A stretch of 64,000 bases of DNA from Arcuatula senhousia (GCA_963971305.1 OZ020305.1:41489717-41553716), one strand, 5' to 3'; positions 46,560 to 59,314 are shown, counted from the stretch's first letter. The notes: a model not told the origin generated them from the letters alone. A program made the numbers and translations.

Positions 46560-47642
46560 AGATTAGAAGATGAACTTATTTGTGCATTATTCTCTTTTTT
46601 AATTTGATCTTTGCATTGGGGCTGAGAACAAGTTGAAAACTTAAAATGTCGTAATACAGCCAACTCACTGGCCATATTTGCGGCTTCAGGTCTTTATTTC
46701 GAAATTCATGCATGTTTTTTCTTCTTCATGTACATGTATCAAGGTTGCATTTTTGAGCTCACAGTCTTGCCAAAATCAGACCAAATTATTAGGCTTCTGC
46801 TTCTATTTCTCTTTTCCTCGCTGTATTGTTTTGACATAGGCGTTACTTGGTTTCATATTTTTTTAAATTATTTCAGAAAACTTCAATGCATTACATTGTA
46901 TTACAACATCGGCGTTGAAGAGAAATGCCAATATCATTTTTTGTTTGGTCAGTAATATGTCAAAAGGCCGATTACAATATTATTTTTAAAAGCATCAGTC
47001 AAAGACAATAATAAAATATTCGAAATATGATTACATATATTGTAGAAAAGATATAAACCACGTAGCAACAATGGAGGCTCCTCATGGGTTTCTTGATTAC
47101 TTGATTCCTTGATCATTTTAAAGTGATTACTTGAGTATAGGCGTCGTTTTTAAGGTGACGATTACTTGATTTCAAGGGTAATTTTTGAGACATTACATTC
47201 ATTATTTAGTAACCACTTCCCCTTTTTAATTCAATTACCACTTTTTGAAAAAAAAAATGTAAAAATGACATGGTTTCTTGTAAATAATTAATGATTACAA
47301 AGGTGAAGACTTAAAATTTAATGATTTGCGGATTCGTTGGAACGGAAACCTCATGCGGAGCTCAACAATATAAACATCTATATATATATACAAATAACAA
47401 AAGACTTACATGCTAGGTATATAACAATATAAAAAATACAAACATTATTTTTCGTCCTGTCTAAGAATCGACCCACTAACGTCACAGTACCATTTCTAAC
47501 GAATGTAATGTGTGTTATATGTTTCATGTTCAATATACGAAGTGAAATTTTAAGGCAACGACCATTTTACTTGAAAAGAAGGGCCTTTGTTTCTTTTCTT
47601 CCAAAAAATACTTTGAATCTACTTTTTGGTGAGGAAAAAAAT
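46560..47642. other. Intergenic, nothing recognised
   Basis: AT-rich. It contains a cluster of 'gattacttgat' variants at 47085-47175 but no coding or structural feature I can support. Confidence 0.35.
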
Positions 47643-47900
47643 AGAGTGAGTGAGTGAGTTGGTGTTTTACGCCCTTGCAACGCTATTAAGGTAATTTAAA
47701 AGCGATGAACATGAAAAGGATGATAAAATGACCATGAAATGATGATAATAAATAAAATATGGAAGTGGGGTGGGGAAACAAAGGAACAATAAATTTTGAT
47801 GAACCATAAAAAGGGGAGAGGTGGGTAGGGGCGGAAAATTTAGCTTATAAGGTGCAGCAAAGATTAAGAAGAAAAAAAAAGAAATACCTCTGTCACATAA
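47643..47900 (+). repeat. Dispersed repeat R2
   Basis: Starts GTGAGTGAGTGAGTTGGTG, then 'ttttacgcccttgcaacgct', 'gatgaacatgaaa' and 'ggtgggtaggggcggaaa'. A close relative at 58056-58250 has the same word order. Confidence 0.65.
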
Positions 47901-47919
47901 TGAAATGCTAATATTGAAA

Positions 47920-48080
47920 GAAGCAAAGAGGCACCAATGGGGCATTCATGTGTCAAAAATCCGAAAGGCAACGACGAAACCGGTAAACATGAACAAAACA
48001 GCACGAAGAAACACAAAACACAAGATGAACCGAACGGAAATAAACAACGTGAACTACAGTCGTGACAAAAAAATCGTATG
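47920..48080 (+). repeat. Dispersed repeat R1
   Basis: 'gaggcaccaatggggcattc', 'gaaaggcaacgacgaaaccggtaaac' and 'gaaataaacaacgtgaac' place this in the R1 family. The plus-strand open frame 47905-48264 runs over it and is not called. Confidence 0.6.
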
Positions 48081-48307
48081 TGTGCGGGATAAAAATCTGA
48101 TCAGAACAAACAACAAGACTCCTCTTAAGTTAACTGGTCGGTCAATAAGAATTTCAACAGTGAACGTTTGTCAAAAACAAAATATGAGACAAACGCGCGT
48201 CAGCACTTGTATAATAATCTTACAACGATGGACTTCAAACACAAAAGGAGGTTATTCTCACTGATAACTAAATGTATACAGGCATAGTTCCTCTTGAAAT
48301 GCATTAC

Positions 48308-51300
48308 TTAACTCCAGAGGGTTGAAACTTTTGAGGATAAGTCTTTACTTTTGTCCATAGTAACCTTACTAGATGTACTTGCATTACTTAAAGATTTCTT
48401 GTTTTCTTTCATATTTAAATTTGCAACACCATAAAGAGCCATGAATGATTCCACGAAAATAGGCAAAAGGAGCGAGATCAAAAGAACACCACATACCGCG
48501 CATATTGCACATGCTGTTTTTCCGATGTATGTCTTTGGAGTTATGTCACCATATCCAGTTGTTGTCATGGTAACGATACCAAGCCACCATCCATCTGGGA
48601 TGTTCCGAATAGCAGATTTATCTTCGGCAAGGTATACGATATTGGCGAACATGAAAATTCCAATTGTAAGATAAAGCAGCAGAACGAGCAAGTCTTTGAA
48701 ATTGTGAATTAAAGAATATTTCAGTACTTGAATGGTCCGGAAGTGTTGACAATACCTTACTAGACGTAACAAGCGGAGAACTTGGAGGTGCTCTAGAGCA
48801 ATCTTCAGTTTTGTGTGCTGATGTGTCTTCGTATAACGAATAAGACCTATAGCTATGAAGGCAGAGATGATGGATAGGATATCAGCAATATTAATGATGG
48901 ATTTGAAATATTGCTTCCATGATGGCGTACTGATCAAACGCAATAACAATTCTATGGTGAAAAAAGTAGTAGTAATGTACTCAACCGTCATGAAGGTGTC
49001 ATTTTTCACTGTAGTTTCTGGCAACGAATCTGGCAAAGTATAATTATCATCATCACCTTCTATCGTGAAGTAACCATCGTGTAAAATGATGCTTTCACAA
49101 TCTACAGACAGAAATTCTGTTTCCTCTTCGATAAATTTATCAAACTCATCTCTATAGTATGCATGTATCTCACAAGGACTGAGATGACGACGGTTGAATG
49201 AAAGGGTGCTCAGTGATATGGTGATGATTGAAGCCAGAACGAAAGATATCCCAATCACCAAAAATATCTGTAAAAAAGATATAAGCTTAAATGAGCTTGC
49301 TGTAGTTTTGTAAAAGTGGTTAGTTACCCTTAATGATTTTATTGAGTAGGTGGAATTTTTGGCTCGAATTAACTCTCGATACCTGTAACCCTTGATGTGC
49401 AACAGCTTTTTTAACCACTCTGAAGTTGCAAAAACATTGTTTACCTTACATGACAAATATGTTGCCAATAATAAATTTGTCATTTTGTTTTGCATTTCTG
49501 TTGACGAGAAAGAAATAATAACATTCCATCTTTGTATTGAAGTCCAAAATTACATAAATTCCAAATAACATATGTGCTTGTAGACAAAGTACGATATTTT
49601 TATCTCTTATATAAGCACAGATGTTGGTTTCATATAAAGGATTAGTATTGTCGTCATTTATCCGATTCGATACCCACTAGCATATGTGACGGGTGTGTTA
49701 TAGCAAGCAATGACTGCTTATTTTTTCAGGAAAACCTAAGTTCATTCTCATTTTGCTTGGTTTCACGTTTCTGGTCGCGGTTTGGTGTTTCTATTTGTAT
49801 TTGCTTGTGGTTTGTTTTGTTGTGATGATTTTATTAAAAACGAAAGAATATGGAATATGTGCCAAAAAGACACGATGCACATATTGAAATGATTTTTAAT
49901 TAATAAATGTACAAAAGCAAAATTTCACTGCGTGTGAAGCGCTCTTCTGGATCAACCTTCATCAGACACGCTAGGAGCAGAAAACCTGGAAAACCGGTAG
50001 AATATTAAATTTGATAAAAAAAAATGCCAAAAAATACTACCACAATGACCAAACAGATAAATTTATCAATTTTTGAAGAAACAGCCAAACGTTGTTAAAT
50101 TTGGAAATATGTAAACTGTGTCTTTCCAACACATATTCCAGTACTCGAAAATATATAAGAGCATACAACTGAAGCACGGGGAAGCTTTCTACGACCTCCA
50201 CACGGCACTAAAGCCAAACTCTGAAATAATATTAAAAACGAAAGAATATGGAATATGTGCCAAAAAGACACGATGCACATATTGAAATGATTTTAATAAA
50301 TGTACAAAAGCAAAATTTCACTGCGTGTGAAGCGCTCTTCTGGATCAACCTTCATCAGACACGCTAGGAGCAGAAAACCTGGAAAATCGGTAGAATATTA
50401 AATTTGATAAAAAAAAATGCCAAACAATACTACCACAATGACCAAACAGATAAATTTATCAATTTTTGAAGAAACAGCCAAACGTTGTTAAATTTGGAAA
50501 TATGTAAACTGTGTCTTTCCAACACATATTCCAGTACTCGAAAATATATAAGAGCATACAAATGAAGCACGGGGAAGCTTTCTACGACCTCCACACGGCA
50601 CTAAAGCCAAACTCTGAAATAATATTAAAAACGAAAGAATATGGAATATGTCAACCAATTTTGTCTTCAGTGATTTTGGATTTACGACTTCTGATTTCCT
50701 CATTGCTACACATTTGCTTTTTTAACAGTGAAAACTGCAAAATCGAAGTTTTGTTTCCTATGCCCAATCAAAGTGTCAACGAAAACATTAAAAACTCTGC
50801 ATATAATTTTTACAGGTCTGGTGCCAAAAGTATTCGCTATTTTTTATTTTCCCATGACTTCCTATGTTTAATTACAAATTTACAAAAAATATTCTGAAAT
50901 TATTTCTGGGTCAATTTTGGTGATTTTTTCATTATAAATTGGAAAATTGTTTATTTTCACATAATTTTACGGTCATTTGTTTTTAGCAATAGCATCACTT
51001 GTCGTCTGTCGTCGTCTGTAAACAATTTTCCAAAAATCTTCTTCTCTGAAACCGCTAGGCGTTTTTGAATAGACAAACTTCGCAAATGAACCCCCGGCCT
51101 TCTTCTGTATTAAGAGATCGTGAAGCTCTCAATTGTCTCTCTTCCTTACATGACAGGTATGTTGTCACGCCAGCAGACAAGACTTCCAATAATATAGTTT
51201 TTGTATGTAAAGCACACTATTACAACTGTCTAATAAAAGAACTAGGCATTGATGGTAATACTTCCGCTGGTGCTACATACACACGGACTACATTTAACAA

Positions 51301-54300
51301 AGATGAAATCATACCCAACCATCTCTTTCAATATTCCAATGAAAGAGGAACATAAAGAGTTACCATATTTGTACTGGATACCTAAACTTCACAAAAATCC
51401 GTACAAAGAAAGGTATATACATTGTAGCTGGATTTTCATCATGTTCAACTACAGAGCTGTCCGTTCATTTAACTAAAATCTTGTCTGCTGCCAAAGAAGG
51501 TCAACAAGCATACTGCAACACTATTTATAATCGTAGTGGAATTAACCATATGTGGATTTTGAAGAACTCAAAAGATTTATTAGATCATTTTAAATCTAGA
51601 TCATTTTCTGAGGTTCACTCTTTGAAAACGTTCGATTTTTCAACTTTATACACTACCTTGCCACACGAAAAACTAAAATGTCGCCTGAAAAAACTTCTCG
51701 AAAAAGCCTTTTCAAACTCTAGGAATTTTGTTGTTTTGGGTTATAATTCTACCTTCTTTTCCAAAACATCTTTCAAAGATAAAGTTTGTTACACACTGGA
51801 ACAAGTTTGCAGTATGCTTGATTTCCTCATTGACAACATATTTGTCACCTTCGGAGGAGAGATTTGTCAACAACAAATCGGCTTTCCAATGGGCACAAAC
51901 TGTGCTCCTCTCCTCGCCGATTTGTTTTCATACTCTTACGAGACTTTAGGGACTCGTAAAGAACAAGAAGATGAAAGAGGCAAGGTCATTTAATCTTATA
52001 TTCAGATATATTGATGATGTCCTTTCTGTCAATAACACTTCATTTGGTAGATGGATTCCTTCAATATATCCTCCGGAATTGGAGATTAAAGAGACCACCG
52101 AATCAAATTGCTTCACGTCTTTCTTGGATTTGCACCTCGAATTTGACCCAGGTGGTCATCTCAGTACAAAAATGTACGATAAACGAGACGATTTTAATTT
52201 TCAAATTATTAATTTTCCTAATCTACAGAGCAATATACCTACTTCTCCTGCATACGGTGTTTCTATTCCACAACTTATTCGATATGCCAGAGCTTGCACA
52301 CATTTCACAGATTTTTTGATCAGACACCGATTTCTTCGTGACCGACTTTTGGAGCAGGGCTATAAGAAAATACGTCTCATACGATCACTAAAAAAATTCT
52401 TTCTTCGTTATCAGCCACTAGTAGAAAAGTTCAAAATTGAGTTAAAAGATATGATAGTTAATTGTTTTAATTAGTGTTTGACAGGTCTTCTGTATTGAGA
52501 TGATCACCTCAATATCCCTATTGTGTCTCACAACTATGTTGTGTTCTATGGTCATTACCGAATCCTAAGATCGCAATGGAAGAGGGAGGTTAGGCGCCAT
52601 AAAACCTGGTTTAACCCACCATTTCGTTTGAAATGCCTGTACCAAGTCAGGACCATTGCGATCCACCAATTCTCCGGTGTGACTGATTCGTTTTTGTCAT
52701 TTTCTCTGGACTATGAGATTGATCATTCAAGTTCGGTAGTTTTGTTATTACCTTTATTTACAAAACTTGGTAAGGTTGTACAATAGTGTGTCCTTTACAA
52801 ATTTATCGTTCTGATTTTGATTCGTCGAAAAACATGGTCGACATGGCTATATATATCAATAGAACATAGGGGTAAATTGCAGTTTTTTGCTTATAACTCA
52901 AAAAATGGTTACAGATACCAAAATTCTGTCTAAGTAAAAGTGTTCAGCACCTCAAGATCTACCCACCCTGAAATTTTCAAGAAGATCCAACAACCGATGT
53001 AGGAGTTATTGCCCTTTTTCTGGATTTTTTTTTCAAAAATTTTCAATTATTTAGTCCTCTTGACAACTATACAAGATATTTCAAAAATTCAAAAAGCATA
53101 AGATTGAGCACAAGAAGATCTACATTTCATGTAATTAGGTCAAAGCTGTAGGACCATTTCTTTTAGGAGTTTTTGCCCTTAAAGCACCAAAATTTACCAT
53201 TTTTCATTACTTTTCCCCTGAATTTCAAAGATTAACTTGTCTGACACCATATAACCAACTAAACTTGGCACACTTGTCTATAAGCATATTTGCTACAATT
53301 ATATCGTTCGGATTTTTGAATCGTCAAAAAACATAGCCGCCATGGCTAAAAATATTCTAGATCATAGGGGTAAATTGCATTTTTTTGCTAATGACTAAAA
53401 ATGGTAAAGATATTAAAATTGTGCAAGAATCAAAAGTTATAACCCTAAGATCTACCTGTCCTAAAATTTTGAAAAAGGTATGACTGCTGATATGGGAGTT
53501 TTTGCCCTTTTTCGTAATTTTTGCTAAATTTTGCACTTATTAAGCCCTATATCTTGAAAACTAAACAAGATATTTCAGAATTTTAAATTGTATATGGTTA
53601 AGCACAATAATATCTACATAATATATGTATCTGTGTATTTCAGATGAGCGGTTCAGCCTCCTGGGAGCCTCTTGTTAAATGACTTATATTTTTATCACAT
53701 TAAAAATTTGGATATCCAAATTGTTGTTGCCCATAAAAAAAATTGTGACGTCATAATTTTTACTTGTATTAAAAATCATTGTCATTTTGAAACAAAACAT
53801 GTGAAAATTGTGTAAAATTATAAATATAAAATTCAAACATTTTTCATATTTTAGAAATTTTAATTATGAAAATCCATTCAGAAACAGCTTCAATATTTAT
53901 TTTTGATAATTCGTGATTTTACATAGAAACTAATAGGAAAAATGAAAAAAATAACGAATGAATTTGGCACAAAACTACTTTAAAACGTAATATTTTTATG
54001 TACCTTTGCTCCCAACGAATTGTCCCTGTTATCAACAATTTTCCAAAGCTTCTGTCTCTTTGTTAGATATGTTGACGTTCCTTCCTCACTAACATGTTGC
54101 TTAGTAAAATTTGCTTTCATATTCAGATCTCCCATAAATTGAAGATACCGAAAAAGACAGCATTGTTCAAGCTCAGTTGCCGATATGCACCAAAATTCTA
54201 ATTCTGTTTTGAAAGCTTTAGGACATATTTGCGTGGGAATGTGAAGTTCCCCGGTTTGGTAGTAAGCGAGAACAGCCTCAAAACATGCAATCGGCCGATC

Positions 54301-54435
54301 TATCCATATTTCTCCCGTGGTTGTTGTGCTTGCTAACCGACCAAGATATGTGTTCGGATATTTAAGGAGAATGTCTCTTTTAATGCGATACGTAATTCCT
54401 GAAACAACTAATACAAGGATGCTTCTTTCTGTCAT
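48308..54435 (-). CDS. Voltage-gated potassium channel, Shaw/Kv3-like
   Basis: 463 residues in two exons: 54435-54004 (144 codons) and 49267-48308 (319 codons and stop), joined in phase 0 across a 4.7-kb intron. Exon 1 is the cytoplasmic T1 tetramerisation domain with the zinc motif HX5CX20CC (His65, Cys71, Cys92-Cys93) of Kv2/3/4 channels; EFWCISATELEQCC is closest to the Kv3 pattern. Exon 2 starts at S1. S2 has FFTIELLLRL, S3 NIADILS, S4 LQVLRLLRLVRY and the filter TMTTTGYGD (about 377-385). S4 has only three arginines in register (309, 312, 315), with Glu303 and Gln306 at the outer positions and Gln318 inside. The S6 PVP hinge reads Leu-Leu-Pro (411-413). The usual upstream translation of the second exon is intron read-through. 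Family is certain, subfamily less so. Confidence 0.9.
49833..50651. repeat. Tandem duplication of a 398-bp unit
   Basis: A unit beginning 'attaaaaacgaaagaatatg' starts at 49833 and 50231, and its first 28 bases recur at about 50624. Copies differ by few substitutions and a small deletion. It sits on the 5' side of the Penelope-like RT in the Kv intron and may be its tandem pseudo-LTR region. The minus strand of each unit has CTGATGA (49965-49959; 50358-50352) followed downstream by GAAA. Confidence 0.8.
51060..52474 (+). pseudogene. Penelope-like reverse transcriptase, frameshifted
   Basis: Coding remnant in three frames, opposite in direction to the Kv gene whose intron it occupies. Frame changes fall near 51345, between 51430 and 51480, and near 51970. 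Motifs in order: LPYLYWIPKLHK, FDFSTLYTTLPH (motif A), QQQIGFPMGTNCAPLLADLF (motif B), FRYIDDVLSVNN (motif C, catalytic DD), LDLHLEF, YDKRDDFNF and RYARAC. This set is typical of Penelope-like elements widespread in molluscs. No GIY-YIG endonuclease was seen downstream. It is not functional as it stands. Confidence 0.8.
52490..52795 (+). repeat. 3' tail of the Penelope-like element (shared with 60.2 kb)
   Basis: 'gatcacctcaatatccctattg', 'gtctcacaactatgttgtgt' and 'gatcgcaatggaagaggg' correspond to 60207-60305 in the same order. That second place has no RT coding sequence beside it. Confidence 0.5.
52800..53685 (+). repeat. Dispersed repeat R3, two tandem copies in the Kv intron
   Basis: 'cataggggtaaattgca' at 52865 and 53366, each followed by 'gagttattgcccttttt' or 'gagtttttgcccttttt'. 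The block closes with 'ctcctgggagcctcttgtt', also seen at the end of the 59.3-60.2 kb copy. Confidence 0.6.
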
Positions 54436-55034
54436 TCTTGGTGTCAGTTTATATCAGAAACAAATGTGAAAATATGGATATCCTGATGACTGCTTTAGAT
54501 TATAAATGATCCCTTGTCAAATCGCATTTAAAACCTCGCATTGTTTCAGTTAAAAAGCTATACTTTTCTGTTATTCTATTCCATTTGCAAGCATTGATTT
54601 CATAGATAAACTAAATGGAATTACACAGAGAAAAATGTTTCAATAAAAAACCGACGGGGATGGTAGATGTTATCTTGAATTAATAAACTGGTTTTCGTTT
54701 CTAATAAAATGTTATTTGCTTTTTACAGTTATGTTGAGCATACAGAGTAGTTACTGACTCAAATTACAGAATCAAAGTTCTTAATTGTATTTGTTTCAAT
54801 ATGAGGTTGATTCTAACAGTCAATTAAGCCTAGCGGTTTCCATTGATTAAAAACATTTTAGCGTGCAAATAGACAAAACAAAAGATGACAACTGATACGT
54901 GATCAGTATCATCAGCTGACAATCATGTCAAGTCATAATATCATGACATGATACGGTTTTCTGGTCGATAATATATACAAAACTCGAAAGGTTCAGCTCA
55001 TTGTTAGCAATCAATTAAGCTATTCAGTACTATA
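54436..55034 (-). other. Region upstream of the Kv gene
   Basis: Likely holds the promoter and 5' leader. No TATA box or upstream exon could be assigned. Short dyads around 'catgtcaagtcataatatcatgacatg' (54925-54951) were noted. Confidence 0.3.
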
Positions 55035-55960
55035 GTCTATTCACTACAAAGGCTTCTACAATGCATCCTCATGGCAATGCACGGTAACTTGGATCTCACG
55101 ACCCTAGGATAAACCGTTGAAGAAGGACCCTCGTGATGCAGTGTGTTGATATGCCTTGCATACATCAATCTTTGTCATGCTATGGGCAAAAGAGCTCTTC
55201 TGTCTAAACTCTTGTATGTGGCATGGGAGTAAGCTTAAGGCAAAGAGAGTAAACCCAGAATGAATGAAGGGCGACAGAAGCATATCGGTAGCATGCAATT
55301 GTTTCTGCAATCGTTTATGGGAAGGTCACAACCAGAGAACAAACCCGATCCGACGGGGTTGAAATTTTGCGTTGCAATAATTGCTCTACCTATCACAAAA
55401 ACTGCAAAGAAAATACTTAAAATGGATTACAGAATCGAAGGGAGAACAAATGAAGTGGAAATCTGGCAGCTGTATCATATCTCGCCTAATATTAGATTTT
55501 TGATGATGAGAACACTTTTCGAAACAGGGCGGCCAGTCATGTTAGCGAGAGAGAATGAAAGATGTGATATATTGGGACTTAGTGAAGTTATAAGAACCAT
55601 CAATGAAAATTGCGAACTAGTAGCATATTTTTGGCACAAATCAATTTAATGTATGGTGGAACAAATCAAAGATGGCTACACAATATAAATATAGACCATA
55701 TGACTTGCCAAGGGATTGAGTAAAACCTTCCAGGATGTTAGGGTCTGAAGGGGTGCTCATGTTGGATTTGACCACGAACTTGTTTCAAAGTTTAGGATGA
55801 AATTTTAAGAACATTTAAGCATGGTGGATAAATTATGTAAATGGGCAAGGGAAACAACATCGCAGGATTAAAGGATGGAAACAACAGCAGTCAACCCACC
55901 ATCAGGCTACGCAATCTTCTTCAACCTATTACAGAGGTTGAAAATGGAACATTAGGAAAG
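55035..55960 (+). mobile_element. Degraded RTE LINE fragment
   Basis: 'atgcatcctcatggcaatgcacggtaactt' matches the 5' untranslated part of the RTE at about 7400. Further on, 'caaagatgg', 'ttccaggatgttagggtctgaaggggtgctcatg' and 'gaccacgaacttgtt' follow the end of the endonuclease domain (about 8550-8630). It is heavily mutated and 5'-biased. The open frame 55260-55649 within it is not a gene. Confidence 0.6.
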
Positions 55961-56484
55961 AAATGATAGAGAGTACCACCAACGGTTATAGATACTGATA
56001 AAAAAGGTGTTTTTTTCTTGTAAATAAAAATTAGCAGTTGCTACGTAGTTTTAAGATTTAAACACCTTTTCAAATTAACGGTTTGATCATGATTAAAACT
56101 CAGTATAGTTAAAGTTTATTAACTGTGGAAAAAGGAGAAAAAATAAATAAGTTGTATTTGAAAACAACAATGAATATAGATGCCTTATTTGGTAGATTGA
56201 AGGTTTCTTGGAGCTTATCAATCACGTTTTGAATACAAAACTATGGAAATATAATGGTCGATTTCCTTGGTGCTGGATCCATGGGCACTAGCTGTGTCAA
56301 TCGTCACGCCGACTTGATTTGAATTTCTTGATTCACGTATTTATTTTACTCCATCATCACACGGTACAATCGATATATCAGTTTTTTATGCGTGCGGATA
56401 ACCGACATACCGTAGTGAGTTGCGAGCGGAACAAAACATGTTAAAATTATGAAATTTCACCGGAAAAAGTATAAAATTTATTAC

Positions 56485-56613
56485 TTTCCCAAAAATATAT
56501 TTGAATGAAATATAGCCAAGTCCGAAGCAGTCAGCATTGTCTTCAATTGCTGTTTCTTTCATACAAATCCATGCATTACGTGCTTCAAACACTCTGCCGA
56601 AATATATGATCAG
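56485..56613 (-). other. Candidate isolated exon (43 codons)
   Basis: On the minus strand the acceptor TTTGTTTGTTATAG, a 129-bp open stretch in phase 0, and the donor GTAATA give LIIYFGRVFEARNAW...YIFGK. The length is a multiple of three. I recognise no family and no neighbouring exon, so it could be chance. Confidence 0.2.
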
Positions 56614-56999
56614 CTATAACAAACAAACATAATTCATGATCAAGAAGTAAAATTCCAAACTCCTAATACTATTTGCAACTGACAATATCTTTTTCTATGT
56701 GTCTAAGTTTCAGATATGTGATTTGTTTTGCAAAACTGGGTTTTGTTATATACTTTTATCCAAACATTGTACGACAAGCAAAGTTTTTGACGTGGTGGAT
56801 AATGTTATACACTCTTTTTGACGGGACGGAACAACAGTTGCACTAAAAAAAGGTTAATGGGGTACCTTTCGAAATTAAGCTAATAATAAAGCACACCCTA
56901 TACTCTTGAGATTTCATAACAGGATACAATGAGGCTTTTACTACATATATGTATGAGTTTAATTTAAAAAAATATGCCGTGTATGTTGATTACTTATTG

Positions 57000-57250
57000 G
57001 CCGGATTTCACGGAGTGGTAAATCAGGGTTATAAAGTGGTGAATGTCGGGCGGCGGGCAGGCGGGTGCGCGGGGAAGAAATTTGCATAATAGTTTTCTCG
57101 GAAACTACTAATCACAGCCACTTGATATTTGGTATACAGCAATAGGGAAAAGTCTCATAACGTGGGATTTGATTTCTGGTATGGCGCTAATCTACTTCCT
57201 GTTAAACGAAATGCGGTAATTTTCTACTTTGACAGATTTTTTAAACTTTA
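57000..57250 (+). repeat. R4-like fragment
   Basis: 'atatttggtatacagcaatagg', 'gtctcataacgtgggattt' and 'ctacttcctgttaaacgaa' are R4 words. They are preceded by 'ggcggcgggcaggcgggtgcg' in place of the TCCGTCCG run. Confidence 0.45.
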
Positions 57251-57599
57251 AGCTGGTAATTTTATGATGGGCAATAATGCACTCCCGCTTGTAAGACTAA
57301 GAGAGAGGCTTTATGACAATCACCAAATACATACTTCTTTCCGTTCGTTATGTACAAATTTTCGTAACTAATATCTCGGTTTCTACAAGTGAGTTGATTC
57401 TAAAATTGGGATAACACTTCGGCACAATGCATTGCACTATGCATCCTCTTTCCAGGTCATTCCGTCTGGTACTTCATTTTTACCGAGCTTTAACTAAGAC
57501 TTTTTCAAGAATCACAAGGACACATTTTCGTTATTGGTTTATCGGCTTTATCGAGTGTTCTCAAGAGCTACTTAAAGTATATATAGATCTTTACGTCCC

Positions 57600-57890
57600 G
57601 TTATTTTCCTGTTGTCCTGTCCTAAGCCTGAGAATCCTCACACGTATCAAATCTTATGTTTGTATTTGACGATTTTCTATCAAGAAGGGGATCTTTTATT
57701 TACACTTTTTAAGATTTGGCTTGAATCATATGTAGTTTATTTTCAATCCAGGGCTAACTGCAGAACAGCGAGCAGCGACCGCTGGTTACATTGAAAGCTG
57801 CTGGATGTTTTTCGTTGTGTATTTTTTAAATTGTTGTCAAGGATATAGGTTGTGTCGCAAAAACTTATTCCATATCTCATTATCTATCAC
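57600..57890 (+). repeat. Dispersed repeat R6
   Basis: 'gtcctgtcctaagcctg', 'aagaaggggatct', 'agcgagcagcgaccgctgg' and 'cttattccatatctcattatctatc' follow 4830-5110. Open frames here belong to the repeat. Confidence 0.55.
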
Positions 57891-58055
57891 GCCGGGTATT
57901 CGGTCACATCGAACCAGGCGGGACACACAAGTGAGAGTTGTTTGTCAGCTGACCATTTCCAATATTTTAATTGGTCTACTACATGTATGATTTTTGGACA
58001 CGAAGGACTGCGGATGAAGAACGCATAGAACGCGGGTTTTATTGTTGCTTTTAGT

Positions 58056-58250
58056 GAGTGAGTGAATGAGTTGGTGTTTTACGCCCTTGCAACACTATAT
58101 ATGGTGATAAAATGAACATGAAATGATGATAATATGAATGAAATATGGGGGTGGGTGGGAAACAAAGGAGCAGCAATTTTTTGAAAAACCACGGGGAAAA
58201 TGGGAAGAGGTGGGTAGGAGCAGAAACTTAAGTTAGGCTATGTGGTGCAC
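58056..58250 (+). repeat. Dispersed repeat R2
   Basis: Same order as 47643-47900: GAGTGAGTGAATGAGTTGGTG, 'ttttacgcccttgcaacact', 'gaacatgaaatgatgataat', 'ggtgggtaggagcagaaa'. Confidence 0.65.
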
Positions 58251-58259
58251 TTTTTGGCG

Positions 58260-59310
58260 GTTGTTCGTTTTACATGTAAAGGCTATACTTTCATTTTGGT
58301 GATGACATAATAAAAAGCACTTCCGAATTATTTTAATCTTCAAAGTCACCTGGTTTTGTTTTTGTGCTGAAATATTAGTAACAAAGAAACCTGTATCCCA
58401 TGCAGCACAGCTTACTCTGAATTGGGATGTAGAAAGAAATTGGTTTCTTACGAACAACTTTTTAATAGATTTGAATATGTGTTTTCTTTTACTTTAAAAA
58501 ATTTGGGCTATAATGCAATGATGTTTTTTTGTAAAGCCATTTGGTTTTATTTTTTTTAAAAGAAACCATGTCAAAAACTGAATCCATATCAGTTCAACAG
58601 TATTTTGGAACATGTAATTTTTAACAGCAGACCAAAAAACAACATGAATTTTTCGAATTGAATTTTTAGTAAGATTATCTTTTAAATGCAATTAATTATT
58701 TATTTATTCCTTCTTGTCAATAAACTGCATATCATACTCCGCACGTCTTATTTTCTGGTGTGTCATGAATGGTGATTTTTCACCTTAAGTTTTGTTTATT
58801 TTTAGAAGAAATGAAAGAAAGAACACATTTTTATATATTCAAATAGAAAAAAATAGTCTTTTACGATTGATATTTTATCATACATTTAGAAAAGGGGCGA
58901 ACGTTTTAATGCGCACTTAAACATTGATTAAGTTTATCCGCGATCATCCGTATCATTTCTTGAAACTTGTGCTCAATGTTCTCAGTTGTAATTCACATTA
59001 GAGTATATGTTTATATACATTTAAGTAAAATTGTTTATGATCCAGAGACTGCGCATAAATTATGATATCAAAGAAAATGAAAACCTTGTTTATTTTTTGT
59101 TTTTCTTGCATTTTCTAACTCGCACGTCAAAAAAGTTGACATATAATTCCGCCACGTCAGGAAAATTGTAATGTCGATTGTACCGTGTGATCATGTCATT
59201 CTTGGATTTGAAGCTGGACAAGAATTCCACAAGCAAATATTGTGTCTACATATTATCACTCGACATCGTTGTTTAGCTTTGTTAAAAAATAATACGTCCA
59301 AAGCTATAAC
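58260..59310. other. Intergenic, nothing recognised
   Basis: AT-rich sequence with short open frames on both strands but no motif, splice-consistent exon or repeat I could name. Confidence 0.35.
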
Positions 59311-59314
59311 CATC

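Noticed and set aside
49268..49495. N-terminal extension of the second Kv exon from an ATG at 49495
   Set aside because: The sequence before 49267 is intron: a polypyrimidine-AG acceptor sits exactly at S1, and the T1 exon joins there in frame.
55260..55649. 129-codon open frame
   Set aside because: It coincides with a degraded RTE fragment and contains no conserved domain in its own frame.
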